NCBI GenBank assembly: GCA_001970955.1
Contig: MPUH01000003.1
Location: forward strand, 145,257 to 209,256
From: Stentor coeruleus
Lineage: Eukaryota > Ciliophora > Heterotrichea > Heterotrichida > Stentoridae
Direction: 5' to 3'
Length of the DNA: 64,000 bases
Position 1 is the stretch's first letter. Each line of letters starts with the position of its first letter. A program made the position numbers and the translations under genes. This document shows positions 28,710-39,009 of the stretch, in pieces. The notes under the pieces are model-generated. The model ran no database searches, was not told the DNA's origin, and was given only the letters and a program-made list of their open reading frames with translations.

Positions 28710-30347
28710 ATGAATTTTTTTGGCAAGATGAAAATTCTCTGTGCATGCTCTGCTGTGGCAAAGTTTGAATGCCACTGCAAAGCTCAGATTCAATACTTTT
28801 GTTCTAATTGTTCCTCTAAACATATTGAAATACCAAATTTAGCCCATAAGCTTCAAACTATCAGCATCGCCATTAACGACTTATCTAGTTCAGCTCTGAT
28901 AAATTTCATAAAAGACTCTCTTAATAACATAAATACAATTAAAACCTCAATATCTGCCAAAATGCATAAAATATTTTTGGCATTGCAAGGGCATGCTAAC
29001 ACAGCATTAAAAGGAATTTCTCTTCTTCGTAAAAATCTCAAGTCTTTATTAAACATTTTAATAAACTCTCCACAAAACATTTGTGAGTGGAATATCAAAA
29101 GAATTTTAGCACAAGATCTTCAAGATACTATAGAAGACTTGTCAACTTGGGAACTTTATTCAGTAAATTTTAATATTGAAGCATTTGAAATCCCTTGGGT
29201 TATTTTCGAAAACAACTATGAAAATTGTGTTTCATATAAAAAACTTGAGCCCAGTTATGATATGAAATCTATGATTAAAGCAAAACAACCTATTAAGCCT
29301 GCTGAAAAAAATAAAATTAGTTCTATAGAAATCAAAGAAATTTTTACTGAAGAGAATAAGTTAGAAATTAATAAAAGACTCGAAAGGAAAGAGTTAGTTT
29401 TGTATTGTGAGAAAAATCATAAGCTTGTTTGGTCGTATATTGTGCCTTTGGAATACTTTTTGCTAAGAGGTAATAGAATAGTGCAATGCAATTTTTGCGG
29501 AAAAGAGTTTAGTAGGCCTTGTTGGCACTGCTCACAATGCGTATTTGATGTTTGTGAAGAGTGCGGAACTAATCAAGGTATTGCTTGTCCTAAACTGGTT
29601 TGCGATAATGGTCACGAGCTATTATGGAAATGCACTGTTGCTGAAAACTATAAAAGTGCAAGCAACAACAATTCTTGGAGATGCAATAACTGTAGATGTT
29701 TAAAATCAACTTCATCATGGAATTGTAATCAATGCAAATATGATATTTGCCAACAATGTGCATTTAAAAAAGAAGTACCCCCAATTGAACTTAAAAGCAA
29801 GTGTATCTTAAATCATAATCTAATACAAGAAAAACATATAGGAAAATATAAATGCAAAAGCTGCTCTGACTATATTATGAACATTGGGCATTCTTGCTTC
29901 ATTTGCAATTTTCATGTTTGTGTCAAATGTTTTAAAAATTATAACTTAGATATACCCCAAAACCCAATTTTATCATGTTTTAATAAGCATTTACTTAGAT
30001 GGAATACACAAAGGCAATTTGGGTGTAACGCATGTGCAAGAAATATGCAAAGTTCATTCCACTGTATGAGTTGTAATTATGATTTATGCTTTGCATGTGC
30101 TGATTATTTAGAAGATGTTGTTAGATTGAATATTATTCGGACTGATAATAATAAGCATCAACTAATGGAGAGATTTATGTTGTCAGGATCGAATAATTAT
30201 GTATCTTCATGCGGTAGCTGTAATAAGCAATTTGTTCTTAATAATTTGGTGTTTAGCTGTGAAATTTGCAAGTTTTATATATGCATTACTTGCTTTAAGA
30301 ATAATAGGGTGACTCAAAAAATAAGAAATACTTTTAAGGTAATTTAG
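28710..30347 (+). CDS. B2: B-box plus five-ribbon zinc protein of the A-B array
   Basis: A 545-residue intact protein. Residues about 10-45 form a B-box-like site (CACSAVAKFECHC, YFCSNCSSKH). Residues 50-130 are helical. From about residue 230 onward are roughly five zinc modules of the pattern H-x-L-x-W...CxxC...WHCxxCxxDxCxxC, for example CNFCGKEFSRPCWHCSQC and CNQCKYDICQQC. These resemble DC1/ZZ-type fingers, which usually bind proteins or lipids. Enzyme residues are absent; a RING for ubiquitin transfer is not evident. It is the undamaged counterpart of B1 and is followed convergently by A3. Likely a protein-interaction adaptor, with unknown pathway. Confidence 0.8.
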   Translation: MNFFGKMKILCACSAVAKFECHCKAQIQYFCSNCSSKHIEIPNLAHKLQTISIAINDLSSSALINFIKDSLNNINTIKTSISAKMHKIFLALQGHANTALKGISLLRKNLKSLLNILINSPQNICEWNIKRILAQDLQDTIEDLSTWELYSVNFNIEAFEIPWVIFENNYENCVSYKKLEPSYDMKSMIKAKQPIKPAEKNKISSIEIKEIFTEENKLEINKRLERKELVLYCEKNHKLVWSYIVPLEYFLLRGNRIVQCNFCGKEFSRPCWHCSQCVFDVCEECGTNQGIACPKLVCDNGHELLWKCTVAENYKSASNNNSWRCNNCRCLKSTSSWNCNQCKYDICQQCAFKKEVPPIELKSKCILNHNLIQEKHIGKYKCKSCSDYIMNIGHSCFICNFHVCVKCFKNYNLDIPQNPILSCFNKHLLRWNTQRQFGCNACARNMQSSFHCMSCNYDLCFACADYLEDVVRLNIIRTDNNKHQLMERFMLSGSNNYVSSCGSCNKQFVLNNLVFSCEICKFYICITCFKNNRVTQKIRNTFKVI

Positions 30348-30669
30348 AGATTTAATTAGGGATAAGTAGTTTTAGGATTATGGTGAGAAGTTTACACTTT
30401 AAACATTAATATATGTAAAATTTTCTTATTCTGCACATTCCTATAATCACATAATAAATCTTATATACAATAATTCAAAATTTCCTCAAATATACCAAAC
30501 TTATCTAGTCTTAAAGCATCTATCTTCAACTAAATTCATCCAAATTTCATGCCAAAAAACCTAAAACCAAATTCCTCTCTAAAGCTCACACTATACATCT
30601 AAAATCATATAAAAAATATATATGAATCTTACCATAAGGTAGCATCTATAAAGCAACCCCAAGGGTTAA
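30348..30669. other. Spacer between convergent B2 and A3
   Basis: A 322-bp A+T-rich spacer containing both 3' ends. Nothing else was recognised. Confidence 0.45.
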
Positions 30670-31245
30670 CTAGCTTAAGCTTCTCAAATATTTACTATCA
30701 TAATATTCTCTTGAATCGTTTCCTCCAGCCAAATCAACTGCCATACTCATGCTTCTAAAACTTGAGTTAAAAAACTTACTAAACATTGGAAGTTCTTGCA
30801 AAAGCCTCTTATTTTCTTCTTTAATCTCCTTACAAGTTTCAATAAAACTGTCTATTTTAGTAAACCTATACTTCGCTTTAGTTTGTGTCATTAATTTGCT
30901 ATCAAATACCTTTCTACAAGATCCAAAACTTGGATCTCTAGTTTTTTTCTGACGTTTTTTCAATCTTATATGCCTATTGTTACTTAAACGAACTGGACTT
31001 TGACATAAACTTTCTTTGTATTTTGATATTGTATTAAGGCCTGAACGAAGTTTTTCTCTTTCCTCAATGAACCTTTCTTGAGTTATAATAATAGTCCTTA
31101 ATGCTTTCTCTGGGTTGTGTTCTATGCAGAAACTATTGTTTCGACTTGCCCATCTGGGTTCTAAAGCTTTGGAACACCGCGATACACTTTCCTTGATTTT
31201 TTTTAAATACTCAGATTTATTTGAGTCTGAGTAGAATTTTGTCAT
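30670..31245 (-). CDS. A3: small basic protein of the A-B array, inverted copy
   Basis: A 191-residue paralogue of A1 and A2 on the opposite strand. The shared core appears as CSKALEPRWASRNNSF and ITQERFIEEREKLRSGL. The second shared block is IDSFIETCKEIKEENKRLL. It differs from A1/A2 in replacing the KCASK cysteine with Trp (RWASR), so that cysteine is not essential to the fold. No B gene follows it; the next gene is a MORN protein. Inversion of one copy suggests that rearrangement accompanied the duplication. Confidence 0.75.
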   Translation of the reverse strand: MTKFYSDSNKSEYLKKIKESVSRCSKALEPRWASRNNSFCIEHNPEKALRTIIITQERFIEEREKLRSGLNTISKYKESLCQSPVRLSNNRHIRLKKRQKKTRDPSFGSCRKVFDSKLMTQTKAKYRFTKIDSFIETCKEIKEENKRLLQELPMFSKFFNSSFRSMSMAVDLAGGNDSREYYDSKYLRSLS

Positions 31246-31680
31246 TTTTTATTGTTTCTCCGCTAGAATTGCGGATAGATAGATTGATTATATTTTGAAG
31301 GGAAGCTTGTTGGAAATAGAGATGATGCATAAAATTAGGTTTGAGAATTTGGCTTGTGGAGAGTTATGATTAGAATTTTTGGGAATTAGGATTTTGTATA
31401 TTAAAAGGGGGTATTTTGAGAGAGGAAGTTTACTGGCGATGAAAGGATGATGTGTGGATAAGAACTTTATGTAGTGATTTTTAGTATTAAATAAGTAAAT
31501 TTTAATTTTAAAGGTTATTTATTGTAAGTTCAATTAAAGTTCATGTCTTTTATACTTAAAAAAATATATATCTTATAATTTCAAATATACTCAGGTGATT
31601 ATAATAATAATTATGATGCTTGAATTATATTAAGCACTATTTGTTAGCAAATCATGATTTTCTTAATTTTAAACATTTTA

Positions 31681-32817
31681 TTAATTAAAGTTCTCTGCAA
31701 TTCTTAAGCCATCTTTAAATGTGAAAAAGCCTTTCCCATGAATCTCTCCCTTATGCCATATCCCTTCTTTTACAGTTCCATCAGAGTAAGTCATTTTCCC
31801 TTTTCCATGTCTTTCATTGTTTTGCCAATTTCCTTCATAAATGTCGTTATTGGGATAAACGCAAATTCCTCTATGGTTTCTCACTCCTTCTCCCCAGTTA
31901 CCTCTATAACTCTCCCCACTTGGGTACTGTATTTTCCCTTTGCCATGATATTTCCCATTGAGAAATAATCCTTTATAATAAGTGCCATCTGCAGAAAAAT
32001 ACTCCCCTTTACCAGTATATTTCTGATCTTTAAATGGTCCAACATACTTATCGCCATTTGCTAAGTATAAAGTGCCTACCTTATATAAATTATCTTCAAA
32101 AATCCCATTAAAGATGTTTCCATTCTTATAATCCATTTCCCCACGGCCAGAGCATTTATCATCAATAAAGCCTCCCTTATAGATTTCTCCAGTACAATAT
32201 TCAAATATACCTTGGCCTGATCTTTTCCCATTCTCCCAATCACCTTCATATTTATTAAGCCGATGATCAAAGCAAAATCCATAGCCGTCCATATGTCCAT
32301 TTTTAAAATTCCCAAATTGCATTATTTCTAAATCATTATGCAATACAGTTCCCATACCATTTTTTAAATAGAGTTGAGTATTTCCTCTATATATATCATC
32401 TTTATTTATCATCAAAGTATTGCTTGATGAAGTAATTTCCAAGAATTTATTAAGGTTAAAAAGTAGAGCTTTTATATAATCTGACACATCTTTAACTTTA
32501 AAATCCTTGTAATAATATCCTGAATAAAGTTTTTCTCTATAATTGTCAAGAGACTTTATTAGATGGTTTTTTTCTTGCTCTAGCTCATCATGCAAATTTA
32601 TATAATGCTTATCAAGTTTAAGCTTAGATTCGTCTATTTGACTTAATGGAAATTCGTATATCTCAAAGTACGGATTGTGATAATTGTATAGATCTTCCTG
32701 TTTTTTTTCTAAAGATTCTGACTTTTGAAATAAGCTATTAGATGGTATGTCTTTGCAAGTACCATGTCCGCTTACGTCTTCTGATTGCTTAGGATAGTTG
32801 TAAACAGTGTAATTCAT
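31681..32817 (-). CDS. MORN-repeat protein
   Basis: A 378-residue protein whose C-terminal two thirds are about ten MORN repeats of 22-23 residues, such as YEGDWENGKRSGQGIF, YKGLFLNGKYHGKGKIQ and YEGNWQNNERHGKGKM. MORN arrays make extended beta-hairpin plates that bind lipids or proteins at cell cortex, basal bodies or cilia. The N-terminal 150 residues are acidic and helical with no clear domain. No kinase or other catalytic domain is fused, unlike plant PIP5K. Probably a cortical or ciliary scaffold, which fits a ciliate. Confidence 0.85.
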   Translation of the reverse strand: MNYTVYNYPKQSEDVSGHGTCKDIPSNSLFQKSESLEKKQEDLYNYHNPYFEIYEFPLSQIDESKLKLDKHYINLHDELEQEKNHLIKSLDNYREKLYSGYYYKDFKVKDVSDYIKALLFNLNKFLEITSSSNTLMINKDDIYRGNTQLYLKNGMGTVLHNDLEIMQFGNFKNGHMDGYGFCFDHRLNKYEGDWENGKRSGQGIFEYCTGEIYKGGFIDDKCSGRGEMDYKNGNIFNGIFEDNLYKVGTLYLANGDKYVGPFKDQKYTGKGEYFSADGTYYKGLFLNGKYHGKGKIQYPSGESYRGNWGEGVRNHRGICVYPNNDIYEGNWQNNERHGKGKMTYSDGTVKEGIWHKGEIHGKGFFTFKDGLRIAENFN

Positions 32818-33443
32818 TCTTGAAATTGTGTAATTTATAATAAAGTTGTAATTATTGTTAAAAATAGATGCAAGCTGACGGTGTATTATGATATAAAAGA
32901 TTTTCAGATATAGTTTATGAAATGATATTATGCTGAAATAAGCTTTTTTAGATTTTTTTCAAGAGCATTGTTCCAGAGCATTTTGAAAAATTTTAATAAT
33001 TCGGAAATATTTTTGAATGAAAATGTAGTTAGTTTACTAAAGATTACAAGGAAATAATTATTTTGCTGATATATTAAGATGCTTAGCAAATTAAATTAGT
33101 TCTTTAATTTTTGTTTGCTTGATATTGAGATGGATTAAAATAGTTTCGTGTATATGATGGATTCTAAAGATGCATAAAATTAAGTTTGTTGAGTTTTGAG
33201 ATAAGGCAAGTATTTTATTATGTTTATTTTACAGTAAAATCCTTTTTTTAGTAATATTTATGCCAAATTAAGGCATGAAAAGCAAAACAAATTTCAAAAT
33301 CTTATCAATAAAACATAAAAAAATAATATAAAAACCTTCTTCATTACAACAACAAAAAATCAAGCTTTCTCAAACCTATCCATCTTATCATAAAATCCTA
33401 AATTCCAATCTTTATTCACAACACTGTCATCCAATTATGTCAA
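32818..33443. other. Spacer, nothing recognised
   Basis: About 626 bp of A+T-rich DNA between two minus-strand genes, with no repeat or coding relic seen. Confidence 0.45.
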
Positions 33444-34040
33444 TTATCTAATAATAATCGGTCTCTGAAAAACCACATCTCTACATATAGAACAAGAATA
33501 TATATATTCCTGATATTCTTTCAAATCCTCAGCTATACTACAGCACCTCAAACTATTCATCAAAAACTTAACAGATTTCCATAAACTCAATTCCTTTATC
33601 CTTACAGTGACTATTGGATAAGAGCATTTCTGACAATAATTACAATATACCATAGTAAACTCCTCATTATCATCTTTGTCTGACTCTTGTGGCTGCTCAG
33701 CTATAGACCCATAAAAAGTTCTGCTGAGCTCTTTAATCTCAATCACAGAGCCTGTGTGTTCTTTTGGGCTTCCAAAACTCATGGCTGTGGAAGCAATGTT
33801 TGAGTTTTCCATAGGCTTGAGAGAGTCTTTTTTCTCGTTATCTTCATCGATGTAAATATTTTTGAACATTTCTTGATAGCTTTGGGCAACACTTTTTACT
33901 ATGATGGTTTGGCTACTTGGCGCACGTTCTGGAGATGGGTCTGAGGATGATTTGAGCCAATCTTCGTATAAATTATCTGATTCAGTGTCTTTGATGACTT
34001 TATCGTATTTGAGACTATGGTCACTGTCGGAGCGGGACAT
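33444..34040 (-). CDS. LITAF-like zinc/membrane protein
   Basis: A 198-residue protein. Residues 1-125 are acidic and Ser-rich, probably disordered. The C-terminal 70 residues carry CNYC...C, a central moderately hydrophobic stretch around LWKSVKFLMNSLRCC, and CSIC about 40 residues later. This CxxC-hydrophobic-CxxC layout resembles the LITAF domain, which inserts shallowly in endosomal membranes and coordinates zinc. The hydrophobic part is weaker than in animal LITAF, so a plain zinc ribbon is the main alternative. A 790-bp spacer separates it from the next, divergent gene. Confidence 0.45.
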   Translation of the reverse strand: MSRSDSDHSLKYDKVIKDTESDNLYEDWLKSSSDPSPERAPSSQTIIVKSVAQSYQEMFKNIYIDEDNEKKDSLKPMENSNIASTAMSFGSPKEHTGSVIEIKELSRTFYGSIAEQPQESDKDDNEEFTMVYCNYCQKCSYPIVTVRIKELSLWKSVKFLMNSLRCCSIAEDLKEYQEYIYSCSICRDVVFQRPIIIR

Positions 34041-34830
34041 TCAAAAATATTAGAATTTTTCGCACTTTTTTATGAGAATAGGTGCTCATTGAATATGGGT
34101 GTTGATCATTGTTTTTTTGGATGATTGACTACGGGTTTTGAGAAAGTTACTGAGGGCTTTTGTGGTTAAGGTAGTTTAGGTAAATGATGAGATTGTGATA
34201 AAATAAAAGTTGAGCACTGATGATTGCAAATATTTTATAGGTCTATCTACTGCTCGGATTATCGAAAAGTTCTGAGTTTAAATCTGTAGAATAAAAAGTT
34301 TGACACTTCACAGGATTTAAATAAATTTTAAAGTAGACAAGCAAGTAATAAATTGATTTAAAAAATTGTATATAATAATAATTTTAATATCGAGATATTC
34401 TAAAACAAAGAGTGGCTAGGTCTATATTTATTAATTAGTGCTAGAATACTAGATTTTAAAGCATATAAGCAAATAAATATTGTTATTATAAAATATAAAA
34501 TAAAGATTTGGTCTAGTTAAATATAATTAAAGTGAACTTAATATTTTTTGAATCCTACTAATAAAGATAAATTTTCTCATAATAATTCTATATAATCTCC
34601 TTGCTTAATAATAAAAACTATGCTTTTCCATTACCTATTCTATAAGAAATCTTTAGCTTTATGAGAAATATTTCAAATAAATTTTCCCATTGGTAATTAT
34701 AAAATTTCCAAATTATCTGGATTAAATATAACATTTTGTCTTATCAAACTATGATTTTCATGCAAACTCATTATCTCAAGTTACTTTAAGGAAATATCAG
34801 TAACAGCAAACTAAATATAATTAACTGCTA
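34041..34830. other. Spacer between divergent genes
   Basis: About 790 bp of A+T-rich DNA that must include promoters for both neighbours. No RNA gene, repeat or relic was recognised. Confidence 0.45.
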
Positions 34831-36555
34831 ATGGAGTTTTCTGAGGAAATTAGCAACGTATCAAGCAGTCGTCTATCACTAGCAGAAGCAATAAGCCAGC
34901 TCCAAGTAGCAAAGCAAGCATTCCAGAAAGCTGAAAATCTTCACAAACTGTTAGAAAAAAATCAAATTGAAGTCTTAAACATCAGAAACACTCTCAGCCA
35001 ATTAGTACATATAACAGTCTTCAATAACCGTATGGATGATCAAGTAAATATTATAGAAAAAGCCGTCAAATCTAAATTCGAAGATTTTTCCTCAGTTTTC
35101 TTTTCCCATTTACATGGAAAAGTATCAAAAGATGATCTTGAAACTTTTCTCGCAAAAAAAGTAGACTGGAAAACCTTTAACACCCTAAGTCAGCAAGTAA
35201 GCAGCTTGCAAGCCCGTCTGAACAAGCATATATCTACAGATTTTGAAAGCTTTAAAACTAAAATCAAACTTGAATTAGCAAATAAAGCAGAAGAAGTAAA
35301 AAATGTTGATGAGACGAATGATGGATTTTTACTTAAAGCTAAAGTTTTAAACCTGGAAAGGAAAATCAATGAAATTTTTATGGAGGATTCTGAATATGAG
35401 AGCCATGATGAAAGTAATGAAGAATATAAGGCTAGACATAAGAATACAGGTAACGAAAGTTTAGAAGGATTATCATCGCCACAAAGGAAAAATAGAATAA
35501 AAATAACGAAAGGGCGCATGGAAAATAGAGATAGAGGTAACTCGATGGGGAGTGATGGAAGGCTACAAAGAAGAGGATCAAAAGATTCAGTATCTTGTGT
35601 TGCGGGTAGCCGTTCAACATCAGGACCTGGAGGATTGAAAGGTTTGAGTAAAAAGCTCTCAGGCATGCAAAAGGATCTTGAGAGCAATAAACAAGAAATT
35701 GAAGATAGCAAAAAGTTTACAGAAAAAATCGAAGAAGATCTTGGCAAATGCAATTCTTATATAGAAAGTGTAGAAATAAAAGTTAAAGAAACTATTAAAA
35801 CTATCGAAACTATGGAAGAAAACTTCATAAGGGCTCTCCGACGTAAAGGACTTGAAAAAAAATCCCCACAAAACGATCAGCCTACCTCTAGCCCACTAAA
35901 AAAGGACCTTGAAGCCATTGATAAAAAATTCGAAGATCGACTTAAAAGAATCATAACAATCGAAAGTGACCTAGAAAGAGTAGACAATGAAACCAAACAG
36001 CTAAAAAAATTATACAAAGATAAGCTCAGTAATATTACATCATCTCTAAAATCATTTGAAGATTTCAAAGTCAAAGCTTCAAAAGACCTTGAAAATTTCC
36101 ATCTAGAATCCATATCATATACTGTTTCATGCGATAAAAGCTATGAGGATTTACTTAGTATGATATATGAAATAAAAGGACCATTGAATGAGTTGATATC
36201 AAATCAGCAAAAAGCTAATGAAACATTATCAGAAGAGTTGAGAAGGCATCAAGAACTTTTTAGAGCATTAGTTGAGGAGCATTCAGCATCAAGAATTGGG
36301 CCAAGATGTAGAAGTGAAAAGATTAATAATATTGGAAGAGTTGTTAGAACACAAGATGGGTTTAGGGATGAAAATAATACAGAAAGTTTGTCACCTGATG
36401 TTCATATTAAGAATAAATTTTATCAGACAAATTCTTCGATTAGGAGCTCGCCTTTGAAAATTGACTCTTCGTGGGCTAGTTCGATAACAGAAGGGAAAAT
36501 GTTGAGTTTGCCAAGAGTTAGTGCTAAAGAGAAACTTTTGTTTAAAATTATATAG
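34831..36555 (+). CDS. Long coiled-coil protein, probably cytoskeletal
   Basis: A 574-residue protein dominated by heptad repeats (SLAEAISQLQVAKQAFQKAE, LRRHQELFRALVEEHSASR and others) with two disordered basic/Ser linkers around residues 205-265 and 340-365. The N-terminal part contains HLHGKVSKDDLETFLAKKVD, a repeated motif style of ciliate basal body/axonemal coiled coils in which short KxxVDW segments punctuate helices. Beyond that I recognise no family. No catalytic motif or membrane segment is present. Codon usage and composition match neighbouring genes. A structural role in the cortex or basal body is an inference. Confidence 0.6.
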   Translation: MEFSEEISNVSSSRLSLAEAISQLQVAKQAFQKAENLHKLLEKNQIEVLNIRNTLSQLVHITVFNNRMDDQVNIIEKAVKSKFEDFSSVFFSHLHGKVSKDDLETFLAKKVDWKTFNTLSQQVSSLQARLNKHISTDFESFKTKIKLELANKAEEVKNVDETNDGFLLKAKVLNLERKINEIFMEDSEYESHDESNEEYKARHKNTGNESLEGLSSPQRKNRIKITKGRMENRDRGNSMGSDGRLQRRGSKDSVSCVAGSRSTSGPGGLKGLSKKLSGMQKDLESNKQEIEDSKKFTEKIEEDLGKCNSYIESVEIKVKETIKTIETMEENFIRALRRKGLEKKSPQNDQPTSSPLKKDLEAIDKKFEDRLKRIITIESDLERVDNETKQLKKLYKDKLSNITSSLKSFEDFKVKASKDLENFHLESISYTVSCDKSYEDLLSMIYEIKGPLNELISNQQKANETLSEELRRHQELFRALVEEHSASRIGPRCRSEKINNIGRVVRTQDGFRDENNTESLSPDVHIKNKFYQTNSSIRSSPLKIDSSWASSITEGKMLSLPRVSAKEKLLFKII

Positions 36556-36735
36556 AAATTAAAGACTAGATGACTTTCTTGAAAATAGTTTGAATTTGAT
36601 AGATGTGAGGAGTTATTTGAATGTAGCATATAGGTATAAACCAGCAAGAACCAGTCATAAGCAATAAATAAAAGTAATAAAGCTTAATTCTTTTTTGTGT
36701 ATGCATAGATTTTATATTGTAATTTATAGAAATGA

Positions 36736-37070
36736 GCAAACGAAGAATGATGAAACAAGGATTGGAAGTAGTTATAAATCTAAAAAAATTAAGAAAGCAG
36801 ATGATGATAAAGATTTCATTGAAAGCTTAGCTCAAAAGTAAATTCTCTTCATAGGAGACAAAGTCGATTATAGCGTTCAAATGCAATGCAAAAAGAGCAA
36901 AATATCCTCTTAGATTTTGTGAGATTCTGATACGGTGATTTATCTATTTAATTCAAATAGAAACCACTTTGAAATTTTAATTCTTTAAAATGAACAAAAA
37001 AATTACAAAATTCTTATGCCATCTTAGAAAAGCCAATACCCATTGATGTTACAAATATAAAGCCTTTTCT
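36736..37070 (+). pseudogene. Stop-interrupted coding relic next to an integrase fragment
   Basis: One plus-strand frame reads DFIESLAQK, TAA, ILFIGDKVDYSVQMQC, TAG, then DSDTVIYLFNSNRNHFEIL and onward, broken by several TAA/TAG and one TGA but with no frameshift over about 110 codons. The segment VIYLFNSNRNHFEIL weakly recalls the catalytic-His strand of OTU-type proteases, but this is not secure. Because an integrase fragment follows in the same direction, both may derive from one mobile element. Confidence 0.35.
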
Positions 37071-37208
37071 CTGAGAGCATCTCGCTACAAATTTCCAAAA
37101 GACGATTTCAAGCTGGCATCACGCATCTTTCAACAGAATATTTTAGCCATTAAAAATATTTGCTCAATGTTAAGAATCATTTTTAACTTATTAAAAAATT
37201 GAAGTTCA

Positions 37209-37440
37209 TTTTTCAAGATGCATGTGAAGTTTTCTATTAAAAGCATTAACTTAGCATAAAGCTAAGGAAATCTTCTTATTCTATTTGAATCAGATAATAT
37301 TCCTAAATATTTTCAGACAGATGATGGTTCAGAATTTAAGAAGATGCTGACAAACTATTAGCTTTTTATGGTAAAAAGCATATGAGAAGCTAGCCTAGAT
37401 CTCCCCAGACGCAAGAATTGTTTAAAACTCTAATAGATAT
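37209..37440 (+). mobile_element. Fragment of a retroviral-type (rve/DDE) integrase
   Basis: The plus strand reads FLLKALT...HKAKEI, then ILFESDNIPKYFQ, TDDGSEFKKMLTNY, a TAG, LFYGKKHMRS, another TAG, and PRSPQTQELFKTLIDM. The order FQTDDGSEFK (second catalytic Asp) and PRSPQTQE (approach to the catalytic Glu) is the rve integrase core found in LTR retrotransposons and Maverick/Tlr-type elements. Two TAG codons, a TGA and one frame change make it inactive. No terminal repeats were found around it. Confidence 0.6.
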
Positions 37441-37518
37441 GTGAAAGATCTCCTTTGTCAGCTATATTCAACTTCCTATTAATTTTTAATAATTTTTATC
37501 ATTGATTAGACATAATAA

Positions 37519-39009
37519 TTATTGAAAAGACCTTTTCTTTGACCTAAGCGGCTTTTCTGAAGAAGCCTTAACCTTACTAGTTGGCATACTTCGTAGTATA
37601 CGTGAATTATTATCAAAAGAGTCCCTACGTTTAGTAAATTTTGTTACTGTAGATAAAGATACATTAGAAAGTGGTGATGCAGCAACCATATCTTTATTAG
37701 AGAATTTTATCTTTGGTATGCTTGATTTGCAAATTGTTTTCGAACTGTTGCTTTTTAAAACCTGCTTATTTACAACAGATGGGTTTTTACTTGTCACAAT
37801 AAAAAATTTCTGAGTTATTTGAGTGATTTCCGATTTAAGGGCTTTGTTTTCGATTTTAAAATATGTGATATCAGAATTTAAAGTGAATTTTTCAAGTTCA
37901 ATACCTTCGATTTCTTGTCTTTTTTTGTCAATTTCAGCTTTCAGTTCTTTACAGTTTTGTTTAAGTTTTTTAAGGGTTGTGCACATTAATATATATTTCG
38001 CCCTGTAGTTATATTCGTATTTTTCCAGTTTGCTTATTTTAGATGAGATAAGCAAGTTTTCTCTTTGAATTTCGTGTAGTCTCATTAGAAGTTTTTCTAT
38101 ATCCTGAGTGCTTAAAACTTTCTTTTCGGTATTTTGCTGTGTTTTTAACTGTTCAAGCTGGGATTCGTTAGCGTCGATTATTTTTCTCAGCCCTTCTACT
38201 TCGGTCATAAGGCCTTCATGAATTTCCTCAGACTCGTGGATAATATCTTTTTTAGCAACATGATTCATATACTTGTTCCTAATCTTTGACATACCAAAAC
38301 TTTCTATTCCGTTTCCTCCAAATCCTTGTTTCACCAGCCTCAATTTCAAACTCTGAGCCTTGTCCACATCCTTGAAATATACGTCATTTTTTTCAACGAC
38401 TCCTTCATAGCATTCCTCGATCATTCTGGCAAAGTCACTACTATTATAAAATTACTATTCGGCAGGGTTGTTCCTAACAACAAAAGCTAAAACGTCACTA
38501 TCCATCAAGGGAGAAAATTTCTCGACATCGCATATCAAATTGTGTTCCAAATCCACTTCAACTAAATTGCTCATTGACTTCAAAAATTCCAAACTACTAA
38601 TCAAATTATATCCACAAAATAAAGCTCTTAAAGCAGATAATTCTGACAATCCCTGCAATTCTGTTACATAATTACAAGAAATATCTAGAAATTGTAACTT
38701 TGGAAGAATAATTTCAGGTATTTCTGCTATATGGTTGCATGAAATATTTAAATACTCTAAGGTCCTGGGAAAATTCCAAAAGTTCATGAGGTGGCTAGAT
38801 GAGATAGTTAATTTTTTTAGATATTTCAGGCATGATAATTCACTGACTTCTTGTGTAAGACAGTTTTCTGAGATATCCAGTTCAGTCTAGTTAGGCATTA
38901 CAAGATTTTTGAAATTCTTTATTTCAGGGATTGATGTTGCCCCTTGGTTTGTGTAACGAAAACAGATGAGAGATGCTGGGTTGTTCATTCTATCAATATA
39001 AGGTTCCAT
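37519..39009 (-). CDS. Leucine-rich repeat plus coiled-coil protein (three exons)
   Basis: Read with two 15-nt introns, this is one 486-residue protein. Exon 1 starts MEPYIDRMNNPASLIC at 39009. Intron 1 (38887-38901, GTAATGCCTAACTAG) removes an in-frame TAG. Then come LRRs: LEYLNISCNHIAEIPEI, LQFLDISCNYVTELQGL and LVEVDLEHNLI. Intron 2 (38441-38455, GTAATTTTATAATAG) joins NNPAE to YSDFARMIEECYEG and the coiled-coil exon (LRKIIDANESQLEQL). The second intron lacks A at position 10, so it is less certain; without it there would be two genes. LRR proteins of this SDS22-like type are common in cilia and basal bodies. Confidence 0.65.

Noticed and set aside
35190-35753. 187-codon minus-strand frame opposite the coiled-coil gene
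   Set aside because: It is the antisense shadow of a Glu/Lys-rich coiled-coil coding sequence, and its Ser/Leu/Phe composition is the expected complement.
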